From Pseudanabaena sp. CAN_BIN31 (lineage in GTDB: Bacteria > Cyanobacteriota > Cyanobacteriia > Pseudanabaenales > Pseudanabaenaceae): DNA of 10,027 nt. The DNA lies in NCBI GenBank assembly GCA_026785865.1, contig JAJAZG010000546.1, forward strand, positions 1 through 10,027. Direction: 5' to 3'. The notes beneath the pieces were generated by a model that worked only from the letters and a program-made list of their open reading frames with translations, was not told where the DNA came from and did no database searches. The translations under genes were made by a program, and so were the position numbers. Shown here one piece after another: positions 1 to 6,147 of this stretch; the stretch's first letter is position 1; each line of letters starts with the position of its first letter.

Positions 1-99
1 CTTGTGGTCAAGGAAACGCCGCTCGATAAGGGTGACTTACCGCCAGAATGTCCCTACGCGATCGCGCAAATTCTCGATCCGCAATTTTATCCGAACTAA
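1..99 (+). CDS. 3' end of an unidentified protein (partial)
   Basis: Frame 1 is open from the left edge and ends at TAA (97-99), leaving the last 32 residues, which finish in CPYAIAQILDPQFYPN. It contains a HIP1 octamer at 58-65, in keeping with a native cyanobacterial gene. A hairpin starts two bases after its stop. The fragment has no motif from which I can name the family or function. The reading frame, the HIP1 site and the terminator placement support it as a real gene end, convergent with clpS. Confidence 0.7.
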   Translation, partial: LVVKETPLDKGDLPPECPYAIAQILDPQFYPN

Positions 100-101
100 T
101 T

Positions 102-124
102 AAAAACGGGGTTTGCCCGTTTTT
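102..124. terminator. bidirectional intrinsic terminator between convergent genes
   Basis: A perfect 9-bp stem, AAAAACGGG (102-110) and CCCGTTTTT (116-124), surrounds the 5-base loop GTTTG. A on one side and T on the other give a U-rich tail in either direction. It begins 2 bases after the stop of the plus-strand gene and lies 5 bases beyond the clpS stop on the minus strand, so one hairpin can serve both. Confidence 0.8.
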
Positions 125-129
125 GATCT

Positions 130-438
130 TTATTCGGCTTCGAGAGGAGCCATCGTTAGCCCCGCACTTTTGAGTTGATCGTGATACATCTCGGCTTGCT
201 CCAAAGGACCAACCCATGAGATCGCCAACCCGTCATGATGCACCTGATTGGTCAACTCCCAAGCTAACTCCTCGGTCATCTGGGGAATATATTTCATTAA
301 ACAATCAGATACATGTTCAAAAGTATTAAAATCATCGTTTAATACAATCACCTTATATTTCGGGTAAGTCTTGCGTACCACTTCCCTTACGGTGTCTTTA
401 ACTTTTTCGGGAGCTTGAACAGCAGCAAATATAGCCAT
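130..438 (-). CDS. clpS: ATP-dependent Clp protease adaptor ClpS
   Basis: ClpS is a cytosolic adaptor that binds N-degron substrates and hands them to the Clp chaperone-protease (ClpC-ClpP in cyanobacteria). With the start chosen at 436-438 the protein has 102 residues, a usual size, with a variable N-terminal tail and the ClpS core from about residue 25. The core carries the N-degron pocket motif NDDFNTFEHV (N34, D35, D36) and H67 in the VHHDG segment, plus the C-terminal WVGPLEQAEMYHDQL and GLTMAPLE. An upstream in-frame ATG at 484-486 would add 16 residues (ITFCDNARHKALVEI...) unlike ClpS tails; GAG three bases before the inner ATG is a weak ribosome site. The gene lies downstream of the restriction-modification pair on the same strand, but a promoter-like TATGAT falls in the gap. 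Identity is secure; the exact start is less so. Confidence 0.95.
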   Translation of the reverse strand: MAIFAAVQAPEKVKDTVREVVRKTYPKYKVIVLNDDFNTFEHVSDCLMKYIPQMTEELAWELTNQVHHDGLAISWVGPLEQAEMYHDQLKSAGLTMAPLEAE

Positions 439-481
439 AATCTCAACTAACGCTTTATGTCTTGCATTATCGCAAAATGTG

Positions 482-487
482 ATCATA
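482..487 (-). promoter_or_regulatory. possible -10 element for clpS
   Basis: Read on the minus strand the hexamer is TATGAT, about 43 bases upstream of the chosen clpS start. I see no convincing -35 box at the proper distance. It sits in the 72-base gap after the methyltransferase stop, which would let clpS be transcribed independently of the restriction-modification genes. It rests on one hexamer in AT-rich DNA, so it is weak. Confidence 0.25.
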
Positions 488-510
488 CTTTGTTAGTAAA
501 ATCGAGATTA

Positions 511-1968
511 TTAATAATTTATTCCCAACTCTTCTGCTAAAGCAGACAGGTCTAGACTATTTAAAATACTAGACTTAATTGGACGTTTGTCATCCCAAAA
601 TATTAAAGAGGAATAAAAGTCTGTTGCCGATAAAGAAGTTAAAAGTTTAAGTGTTTGGGAAGCAGTCTGTTCATCGTCAAAACTGATAAAATAAACAGTA
701 TCATCAAAAATAGCCGCTTTACCATTTACTGCTCCAATCAGTCGAAAACTTAGTTTTTTATAGAGTCCACAAATTGCAATTTTCCAAGGTGCAAATGTAT
801 ACAAACCAACTCCAAATATAGAAAAAGGGGGACTATTTTGATAGATTTTACTTTTTCTACTATCTAAGTATTTTGAATGAGATTCTAGATAGCTCCAAGT
901 TTTAGGAGCTGATTTGTGTATATATTCAGTTGACTCACCAATATATCTTTGAGTAACTAAGACATAGCGATTAATACTTGTTGTGCGGTTTTGAGCAATA
1001 TCAGAACCTTTCAGTAACGGGAATAGAAATTTATCTTCAATATCGACTACTTCCTCCAATCCATTTATGAGTTTATTGTCAATTTTATGAAATTCCATTA
1101 CTTTTGAACAATCATGCTTAATTCCAGAGCGCCACTTTAATCCTAGGTTTGGATTGTGTAAATTTTTTAATTTGTCAAAAGAGTCTATATTTCTAACTTG
1201 AATATTGTTGCGATAGCCTATTCTGTAAAAATTATCAGCCTCAAGACTGCTAAATACATCACAGAAATAATTAGTTGAACTTAAATCAATTTTACAAAAT
1301 AAAAGACAAGCATCAACAGCCGCATTAAAATATCTTTTCGCATCTATTCCGTAAGTTGCATAGTAAGCGAGGTTTAAGTTTTTAGCATAAATATAATTTA
1401 ATAATTTTCTTGCGACTGATGTTTTACATAGCATTGCCAAATAGCCTTGATGCTTTTGTAATTGTTGAATAGAGTTAATCAACATCCACTCAGAAATATC
1501 AAAGTTGCTTTTACCAGTTACCGCATCTAATCCAGTGTGATTTTGAAAATTAGTTTTCTTGGGCAAATTTTTACCATTGATCATGCCTTGTTGAGAATTA
1601 GTCACCCAAGGAAAGTTTCCTAATATAAGAATTTTGTCACTGACATTACTTTTTTTTATGACTGTAGACCAATCAAGATCAAAGAAATTTTCTTGACGAA
1701 TGCGAATTCTTTGATCTTGAGAGATCCAACTACTTTGCCTAATTTTTTCTAAATAATTTTGGTTTACTTCAACCCCAATAATTTTATTTGCTGATGGAAA
1801 CAACTGGGCAGAAGCCTGAATAAAGTTGCCAATACCGCAAGTCGGCTCAATAATGATATTTGGATTTACTTTAAGCTCCAACAGTTTATGACAGATTTTT
1901 TTAGCTAATTCTAATGGAGTCTGAAAATCGCCATACTCCACTTTGCTTTTAGGGGCAATTTCGATCAT
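511..1968 (-). CDS. type II N6-adenine DNA methyltransferase (gamma class)
   Basis: This 485-residue protein is predicted to transfer a methyl group from S-adenosylmethionine to adenine N6 in a specific DNA site, protecting it from the endonuclease encoded just upstream. Motif order is that of gamma-class enzymes: motif X GDFQTP (13-18), motif I EPTCGIGNF (41-49, AdoMet binding), acidic VEVN of motif II near 66-69, and catalytic motif IV as GNFPW (117-121). A conserved-looking TGKSNFDISEWM follows (151-162). The C-terminal half contains FLFPLLKGSDI (314-324) and a GKAAIFDDTVYFI segment (416-428), typical of the target-recognition part of TaqI/Eco57I-like enzymes. Motif IV has Phe in place of the first Pro of NPPW. 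Its ATG overlaps the endonuclease stop by four bases, suggesting translational coupling. No HIP1 site and AT-rich codons suggest acquisition. Recognition sequence is unknown. Confidence 0.9.
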   Translation of the reverse strand: MIEIAPKSKVEYGDFQTPLELAKKICHKLLELKVNPNIIIEPTCGIGNFIQASAQLFPSANKIIGVEVNQNYLEKIRQSSWISQDQRIRIRQENFFDLDWSTVIKKSNVSDKILILGNFPWVTNSQQGMINGKNLPKKTNFQNHTGLDAVTGKSNFDISEWMLINSIQQLQKHQGYLAMLCKTSVARKLLNYIYAKNLNLAYYATYGIDAKRYFNAAVDACLLFCKIDLSSTNYFCDVFSSLEADNFYRIGYRNNIQVRNIDSFDKLKNLHNPNLGLKWRSGIKHDCSKVMEFHKIDNKLINGLEEVVDIEDKFLFPLLKGSDIAQNRTTSINRYVLVTQRYIGESTEYIHKSAPKTWSYLESHSKYLDSRKSKIYQNSPPFSIFGVGLYTFAPWKIAICGLYKKLSFRLIGAVNGKAAIFDDTVYFISFDDEQTASQTLKLLTSLSATDFYSSLIFWDDKRPIKSSILNSLDLSALAEELGINY

Positions 1969-2627
1969 CCAATTGCCCTATAAACTACAACTACACCTTT
2001 TTCTTGCCCAGCTCGTTCGATAACTCGGCTGTATTGAAGCCGCCATTGCAAAGCATTAGAAATCGTTAAAAATCCTTGCACGGGTGGATTTTCGAGTATT
2101 TCATCCGCAATATTTGAGGCTTCAATTTCTTCAACTGGTAGATTTCGATCAAAAATAAATGCAATTAAATCATCTTTATTTCCCTGATTCTCTAAAATAT
2201 TACGAATTCCGCGAGTCATTTGAAAATCTGCTGTTCTCTCAGCATCAACATAAATCGTGTGTAGGATACTTAAGGTTGCAGTTCGATTGATACTGTCATC
2301 TACCTTGTCATAGACAAAGATGATTAGTGAATATCCCAGCCCAAAAATCTTTTGTCTTGCAGATTTGAAAGGACATGATGACTGCGGTTGTCTCGCACTG
2401 GTTACTTTTACATCAACAAGCAAATCTGGAAAATCAATTCCACTTGCTGAATTGCCATCTAAAAACTCGTATTTTCCTTTGAGATAAAGCCTGAACTTTT
2501 GCTCTATATATGTTCCAATAGCTTTACCATCTGTAACCCCATATAGCAAAGGTTCGGAATGTTGAGACTCAACTTCTGAGAAGACTGCGGCTTCAGAGCA
2601 TAGAGTTTTTACTGTCAAGATTTGCAT
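1965..2627 (-). CDS. putative type II restriction endonuclease (PD-(D/E)XK-like)
   Basis: The 220-residue protein is called a restriction endonuclease from two things together: its ATGA overlap with a DNA methyltransferase gene, and a nuclease-like core. The core has E42 in a helix (GTYIEQKF), then GIDFPDL (63-69), then VDVK (71-74), which can be read as an acidic residue (D65 or D68) followed by D72-x-K74, the metal-binding D-x-K of PD-(D/E)XK enzymes. A polar stretch RQPQSSCPFKSARQK (79-93) and a hydrophobic strand LIIFVYDK (101-108) follow. No signal peptide or membrane segment is seen. The gene comes first in the operon, with the methyltransferase behind it and no controller (C) protein gene. 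Like its partner it lacks HIP1. The catalytic assignment is by eye; the cleavage site is unknown. Confidence 0.75.
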   Translation of the reverse strand: MQILTVKTLCSEAAVFSEVESQHSEPLLYGVTDGKAIGTYIEQKFRLYLKGKYEFLDGNSASGIDFPDLLVDVKVTSARQPQSSCPFKSARQKIFGLGYSLIIFVYDKVDDSINRTATLSILHTIYVDAERTADFQMTRGIRNILENQGNKDDLIAFIFDRNLPVEEIEASNIADEILENPPVQGFLTISNALQWRLQYSRVIERAGQEKGVVVVYRAIG

Positions 2628-2653
2628 GGGAATATTTACAAGCTTTATGGAGT

Positions 2654-2659
2654 ATCATA
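2654..2659 (-). promoter_or_regulatory. possible -10 element for the restriction-modification operon
   Basis: On the minus strand this reads TATGAT, about 27 bases before the endonuclease ATG, giving a leader of roughly 20 bases. A TTGAAT lies about 20 bases further upstream, which is longer than the usual 16-18 spacing. The location in the 92-base gap between the divergent endonuclease and recJ genes fits. No clear ribosome site precedes the endonuclease ATG. Confidence 0.3.
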
Positions 2660-2706
2660 TCTTAACCTCAGTAATTCCTATTCAAAAGTAGCAATCTGCT
2701 AAAAAA

Positions 2707-2711
2707 GGAAG
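2707..2711 (+). promoter_or_regulatory. ribosome binding site that decides the recJ start
   Basis: GGAAG, in the run AAAAAAGGAAG, lies 8 bases before the TTG at 2720-2722. This is a normal Shine-Dalgarno spacing and points to TTG as the start. The reading frame upstream reaches a TAA at 2672-2674 with no ATG, GTG or other TTG between, and the first in-frame ATG downstream is codon 34. Confidence 0.7.
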
Positions 2712-2719
2712 TATTTATT

Positions 2720-5008
2720 TTGACAACAAATTGGCAAACTTTAGCAGCAGTTGTACCGCCGACTTGGTTACGTGAATCGGTGGGTAAATTTGCCGCGCAA
2801 CTACTTTGTCAAAGAGGGATGATTGACCCAGATGAGGTGAAAGCATTTTTATTGATCGCTGCCTATCAACCGACTAGTGCATCCGCCTTTGGTGAAGAAA
2901 TGCAACAGGCGATCGCGCGTTTGCGACAAGCTTATGAGCAGGGAGAAACGATCGCGATTTGGGGAGATTTTGATGCGGATGGGATTACGGCGACATCGGT
3001 TTTGTGGGAAGGTTTAGGAGAGTTTTTTGCTCAAGGCGATCGCTTAGTTTTTTATATTCCCGATCGCCTCAAAGAGTCGCATGGGGTATCGATTAAAGGT
3101 TTAGATGAATTGCGATCGCAATGTGAACTAACAGGAAAATCACTTAATTTAATCATCACTTGTGACACTGGTAGCACTAGCTTAGAAGCATTAAAATATG
3201 CTCAGGAGTTAGGAATCGATGTGATTGTCACCGATCACCATACTCTGCCCGATCAGCGTCCGCCTGTGGTGGCGATTATCAATCCGCGCTATTTGAGTAA
3301 CGATCATCCATTGTTCCATTTGTCTGGTGTGGCAGTGGCTTACAAGTTAATGGAAGCGCTCTATGAAGCTTTGCCAGAAGTTCCGCAGCAGCCATTGGAG
3401 GATTTATTGGATTTAGTGGCGATCGGCTTAGTGGCTGACTTAGTGCAACTTACGGGAGATTGTCGCTATCTTGCTCAAAAGGGAATCGAAGTATTGCGGC
3501 AAAAAAAACGCCTCGGTGTGCGAATGTTGTTGGAGCAATGTAAAAGAGTTGGCGATCGCCCGATTGATATTAGCTTTGGCATCGCGCCGCGTATTAATGC
3601 GGTGAGCCGTATTTGGGGCGATGTGCGGAAATGTGTAGAATTGCTGACCACTCGCGATCAGAAGATTTGTAAGGCGCTAATCGATCAGACAGAACTGGCG
3701 AATACTCAGCGCAAAGCTTTACAGAAAAAAGTATTTAAACAAGTTCAATCAAAAATCGCGCAGATGGATTTATCCACCACAGGAATTATTGTTCTGGTTG
3801 ATTCGCAATGGTCGGTGGGAGTGCTGGGCTTAGTAGCGGGGCAAGTGGTTGCCGAATATGCGCGTCCGACTATTCTCTGTACGATGGAAGATGGAATTGT
3901 GAAAGGGAGTGCACGATCGCTAGAAGGGATAAATCTCTACGATCTACTCAAAGAGCAAGAACATCTATTATTAAGTTTTGGCGGACATCCGCTTGCGGGT
4001 GGTTTGAGCTTTCGTTTTGAAAATTTGCAGGTGTTAACTGAGGCGATCGATCAAAAGTTTTGGAGTCAATATGGACAGTTACAAAATAAGGCGATCAAGA
4101 TTGATTTAGAAGTCGCGATCGCCGATTTAACTAAAGAATTATTTAATGAATTCAAGCAACTAGAACCTTTTGGTATGGGGAATCCCTATCCCAGATTATT
4201 AGTACGCGATTGTCAGTTTTCAGAAATATCTAATGCCAATATTCGTAATCAAAAAGGACAGAAAGTTGAATATATCAAAACTGAATTTACCTTAAGCGAT
4301 CGCCAAGGCAATCAGATTTATGGTGATTGGTGGGGACATTACAGCTATGAGTTACCCGATACTGCTTGCGATGTCGTGATTGAGTTAGTCGATAATTCTT
4401 TTCGCAAGCGCTATGATGCGCGGCTGATTGATTTTCATGCTCAGAGTGCGCCACTGAGTGCTGATTTGCCATCCCTCGCATCAACGATCGCAAATCCTCG
4501 CGCAAGTCTCAAAATCATCAATTGGCATGGGCGCGATGCGATCGCCTTTGATCGCGATTTATCCACAACTATCTGCGATCGCTGTCCGCAAAGTTGGCAA
4601 GACTTGAACATAATCATTAATCAGGCTCACGAAGCTAATCAAGCTCTCGCGTTAGTTTATCCTCGTCCTGAACAAATGAATGGGGCGATCGCATGGCAAA
4701 CTTTAGTCGGGATTGCCAAATACCTTAGTCGGACTGGTAAAGAAATTAAGCGATCGCAACTAATTGCTAAGTTAGGAATTGATGACCAAGATGTTTTGCA
4801 GATTGGCTTTGATGAACTGAGACAATATGGCTATGTGGTAGAGTCGATCGCCGATCCGTTAGGCGAAATAGAACCATTAATTCGTATAAGTTCTATTCCA
4901 TCTGATGGATCTATACCAGCGACGCAATTTATTCAAGCTGCGAATGAATTAGCCTTTCAGCAACAATTTTTTGATCGCCAGTTACAGAATTTAGCAATAA
5001 GTAGGTAA
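2720..5008 (+). CDS. recJ: single-stranded-DNA-specific 5'-3' exonuclease RecJ
   Basis: RecJ degrades single-stranded DNA 5' to 3' in recombination and mismatch or base-excision repair, using Mn/Mg ions held by DHH-family residues. Visible in order: GDFDADG (82-88), the CDTGST site (148-153), DHH itself (172-174), GLVADLV with D240, FGIAPRINAVSRI (286-298), and the DHHA1 motif GGHPLAGG (421-428). An OB-fold segment follows, with LEPFGMGNP at 481-489. The protein has 762 residues against roughly 580 in E. coli; the extra C-terminal 190 residues include a stretch (about 661-710) that looks like a winged helix. The start is TTG, chosen for the Shine-Dalgarno sequence before it. Ten HIP1 octamers lie in the gene. 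The last three codons (Ile-Ser-Arg) and the stop fall within a repeated palindromic element. It is divergent from the restriction-modification operon and probably monocistronic. Confidence 0.96.
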   Translation: MTTNWQTLAAVVPPTWLRESVGKFAAQLLCQRGMIDPDEVKAFLLIAAYQPTSASAFGEEMQQAIARLRQAYEQGETIAIWGDFDADGITATSVLWEGLGEFFAQGDRLVFYIPDRLKESHGVSIKGLDELRSQCELTGKSLNLIITCDTGSTSLEALKYAQELGIDVIVTDHHTLPDQRPPVVAIINPRYLSNDHPLFHLSGVAVAYKLMEALYEALPEVPQQPLEDLLDLVAIGLVADLVQLTGDCRYLAQKGIEVLRQKKRLGVRMLLEQCKRVGDRPIDISFGIAPRINAVSRIWGDVRKCVELLTTRDQKICKALIDQTELANTQRKALQKKVFKQVQSKIAQMDLSTTGIIVLVDSQWSVGVLGLVAGQVVAEYARPTILCTMEDGIVKGSARSLEGINLYDLLKEQEHLLLSFGGHPLAGGLSFRFENLQVLTEAIDQKFWSQYGQLQNKAIKIDLEVAIADLTKELFNEFKQLEPFGMGNPYPRLLVRDCQFSEISNANIRNQKGQKVEYIKTEFTLSDRQGNQIYGDWWGHYSYELPDTACDVVIELVDNSFRKRYDARLIDFHAQSAPLSADLPSLASTIANPRASLKIINWHGRDAIAFDRDLSTTICDRCPQSWQDLNIIINQAHEANQALALVYPRPEQMNGAIAWQTLVGIAKYLSRTGKEIKRSQLIAKLGIDDQDVLQIGFDELRQYGYVVESIADPLGEIEPLIRISSIPSDGSIPATQFIQAANELAFQQQFFDRQLQNLAISR

Positions 5009-5102
5009 ACATAAAAACACAAAAGGCAGTAGCGCACGCTGCGCGTGCGTTACTGCCTTTTGTGTTTTGGGTTTTTGGTTTTATTATGTTTACATACTTA
5101 TT
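4996..5102. repeat. nested palindromic repeat element, copy 1
   Basis: Outer arms of 19 bases, 4996-5014 and 5084-5102, are inverted copies with one mismatch (AATAAGTAGGTAAACATAA on the left). They enclose a 26-bp hairpin (5014-5068) and a T/G-rich spacer, GGGTTTTTGGTTTTA (5069-5083). The left arm covers the recJ end (ATA AGT AGG TAA). A related sequence begins at 9986 after glcD. It has no coding capacity and looks like a MITE or REP-like dispersed element; which class is inference. Confidence 0.75.
5014..5068 (+). terminator. hairpin terminator after recJ
   Basis: A 26-bp stem (5014-5039 with 5043-5068) closes on a 3-base loop TGC. Pairing is complete except for one G-T pair. The distal part of the arm is TGCCTTTTGTGTTTT, giving a T-rich run as in intrinsic terminators, followed by more T-rich sequence. 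It starts six bases after the recJ stop and ends 53 bases before the amidase start, so it probably separates the two transcripts. It is the core of the repeat element at 4996-5102. Confidence 0.7.
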
Positions 5103-5121
5103 TTTGAAGTAGATTGTAAAT

Positions 5122-5976
5122 ATGAAACTCAAACAATTTATAGCGATCGCCATCTTTTTAATAACGATCGCGATATTAATTCTCTATGCAGAACCAGCCA
5201 AAACCACTGTGATTGGCGAGGCACAATTCGCGCCCGTTTTCGGATGTGAGTTACAACCACCCGCTAATCCACCCGATCCATCACCACCCGCCACACTCAC
5301 TTCTATTCCGATTACTTTAGATCGCTTTCGCCAACCTTTGACTACTGCACCTAAAAAATCTTCTTCTCAAAAATTAACTAGCTATATTCCTAGAGAGATT
5401 ATTGCTTTGGCGGCGGCTTCTAACTATGGCGATCGCTATCTCAAAGATGTATCTGGCAGTCCTGCTAACTACTCACCAATTATCGTCCTCCATGAAACTG
5501 TCGGATCAATGAATAGTGTGATTAATTTTTTCCAATCATTCCAAACTAATGAAGACAATCAAGCGAGTTACCATACATTAATTGCGATCGATGGCACAAT
5601 TATCTATTTTGTCCCACCCGATAAACGCGCCTTTGGTGCGGGAAATTCAGTATTTGTTAGTTCATTAGGAAAAGAAGCAGTACAAACAAATCCCCGATAT
5701 TCCAGTTCTGTAAATAACTTCGCCTATCATATTTCTTTAGAAACCCCTGAAGATGGAATGAATGATGGTTATACCCATAGCGGATATACCGAAGCTCAAT
5801 ATCAATCTCTAGCGTGGCTAGTTGCTAAAACTGATGTTCCCTTAGAGCGGATTACCACCCATAAAGATGTTGATCTCTCTGGCACACGCATCGATCCTCG
5901 TAGTTTTAATTCTAATCTTTTTCAAAAACTACTCAGTGAATATTCTAGAACTAAGGAGATCTTTATTGGTTGTTGA
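5122..5976 (+). CDS. N-acetylmuramoyl-L-alanine amidase (Amidase_2/PGRP fold), exported or membrane-anchored
   Basis: The enzyme should cut the amide bond between N-acetylmuramic acid and L-alanine in peptidoglycan or its fragments, in the periplasm. The 284-residue protein opens with a positively charged MKLKQ and a hydrophobic segment (about 6-22), a signal peptide or membrane anchor, then a proline-rich linker (46-57). The catalytic domain runs from about 115: IIVLHETVG gives zinc ligand H124; ASYHTLIAIDGTI (148-160) and FAYHISLE (200-207) are family signatures; ITTHKDVDLSGTRIDP gives H247 and D258, matching the AmpD-type His/Asp ligands. C42 is too far from the hydrophobic segment for an ordinary lipobox. 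There is no strong Shine-Dalgarno before the ATG. Two HIP1 sites (5143, 5429) suggest a native gene. The family call is firm; the physiological role (cell division, recycling, defence) is open. Confidence 0.88.
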   Translation: MKLKQFIAIAIFLITIAILILYAEPAKTTVIGEAQFAPVFGCELQPPANPPDPSPPATLTSIPITLDRFRQPLTTAPKKSSSQKLTSYIPREIIALAAASNYGDRYLKDVSGSPANYSPIIVLHETVGSMNSVINFFQSFQTNEDNQASYHTLIAIDGTIIYFVPPDKRAFGAGNSVFVSSLGKEAVQTNPRYSSSVNNFAYHISLETPEDGMNDGYTHSGYTEAQYQSLAWLVAKTDVPLERITTHKDVDLSGTRIDPRSFNSNLFQKLLSEYSRTKEIFIGC

Positions 5977-5985
5977 ATAAAATTT

Positions 5986-6004
5986 TATCGTCAAAATATC
6001 GTCA
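5986..6004. repeat. short direct repeat upstream of glgB
   Basis: TATCGTCA occurs at 5986-5993 and again at 5997-6004, separated by AAA, giving an 11-base period, about one helical turn. Such spacing is seen in transcription factor sites, but the copies are short and lie about 145 bases before glgB, just after the amidase stop. Chance is a fair explanation. I saw no riboswitch or clear terminator in the rest of this 171-base gap. Confidence 0.3.
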
Positions 6005-6097
6005 TGCAGAAATAATCGATAGATTGGTTTCTTGTTTTAGATGTAATAAACAAAAGAAAATATACACGAGTCTTTACGTTAGATTACACACCGCAAT

Positions 6098-6126
6098 TTG
6101 GTGAATAATATGCAGTAATTTAATTA
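6098..6126 (+). promoter_or_regulatory. possible glgB promoter
   Basis: TTGGTG (6098-6103) and TAATTA (6121-6126) are separated by 17 bases, the usual -35/-10 spacing, and lie just upstream of glgB. A start near 6133 would leave a very short leader before the ATG at 6148. Both boxes are imperfect and the region is AT-rich, so this is only a candidate. Confidence 0.25.
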
Positions 6127-6147
6127 TGTGCGTTTACTAAAAGAGAT

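Noticed and set aside
8..217. Minus-strand open frame of 69 codons across the terminator
   Set aside because: It overlaps the end of clpS in another frame and runs through the hairpin and the convergent gene end; no recognisable protein pattern.
439..486. Longer clpS start at 484-486
   Set aside because: The 16 added residues do not resemble ClpS N-termini, and the inner ATG gives a normal 102-residue protein. The TATGAT promoter candidate would also overlap the longer start.
511..2627. Larger defence island (BREX, DISARM, Type I/III RM, toxin-antitoxin)
   Set aside because: Only two genes lie between clpS and recJ. There is no helicase, specificity subunit, phosphatase or toxin; RecJ here is the housekeeping repair nuclease.
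2628..2719. recJ promoter in the divergent gap
   Set aside because: No -35/-10 pair of acceptable sequence and spacing found on the plus strand, so none is annotated.
3808..4020. Overlapping plus-strand open frame inside recJ
   Set aside because: It lies wholly in recJ in another frame, with no independent signals.
4996..5102. CRISPR repeat or tRNA-like structure
   Set aside because: There is only one copy here with nested inverted symmetry, no regular spacer array, and no tRNA arms or anticodon loop.
4929..5153. Minus-strand open frame over the recJ end and the repeat
   Set aside because: It is the reverse reading of recJ and of the palindromic element; low-complexity composition and no ribosome site.
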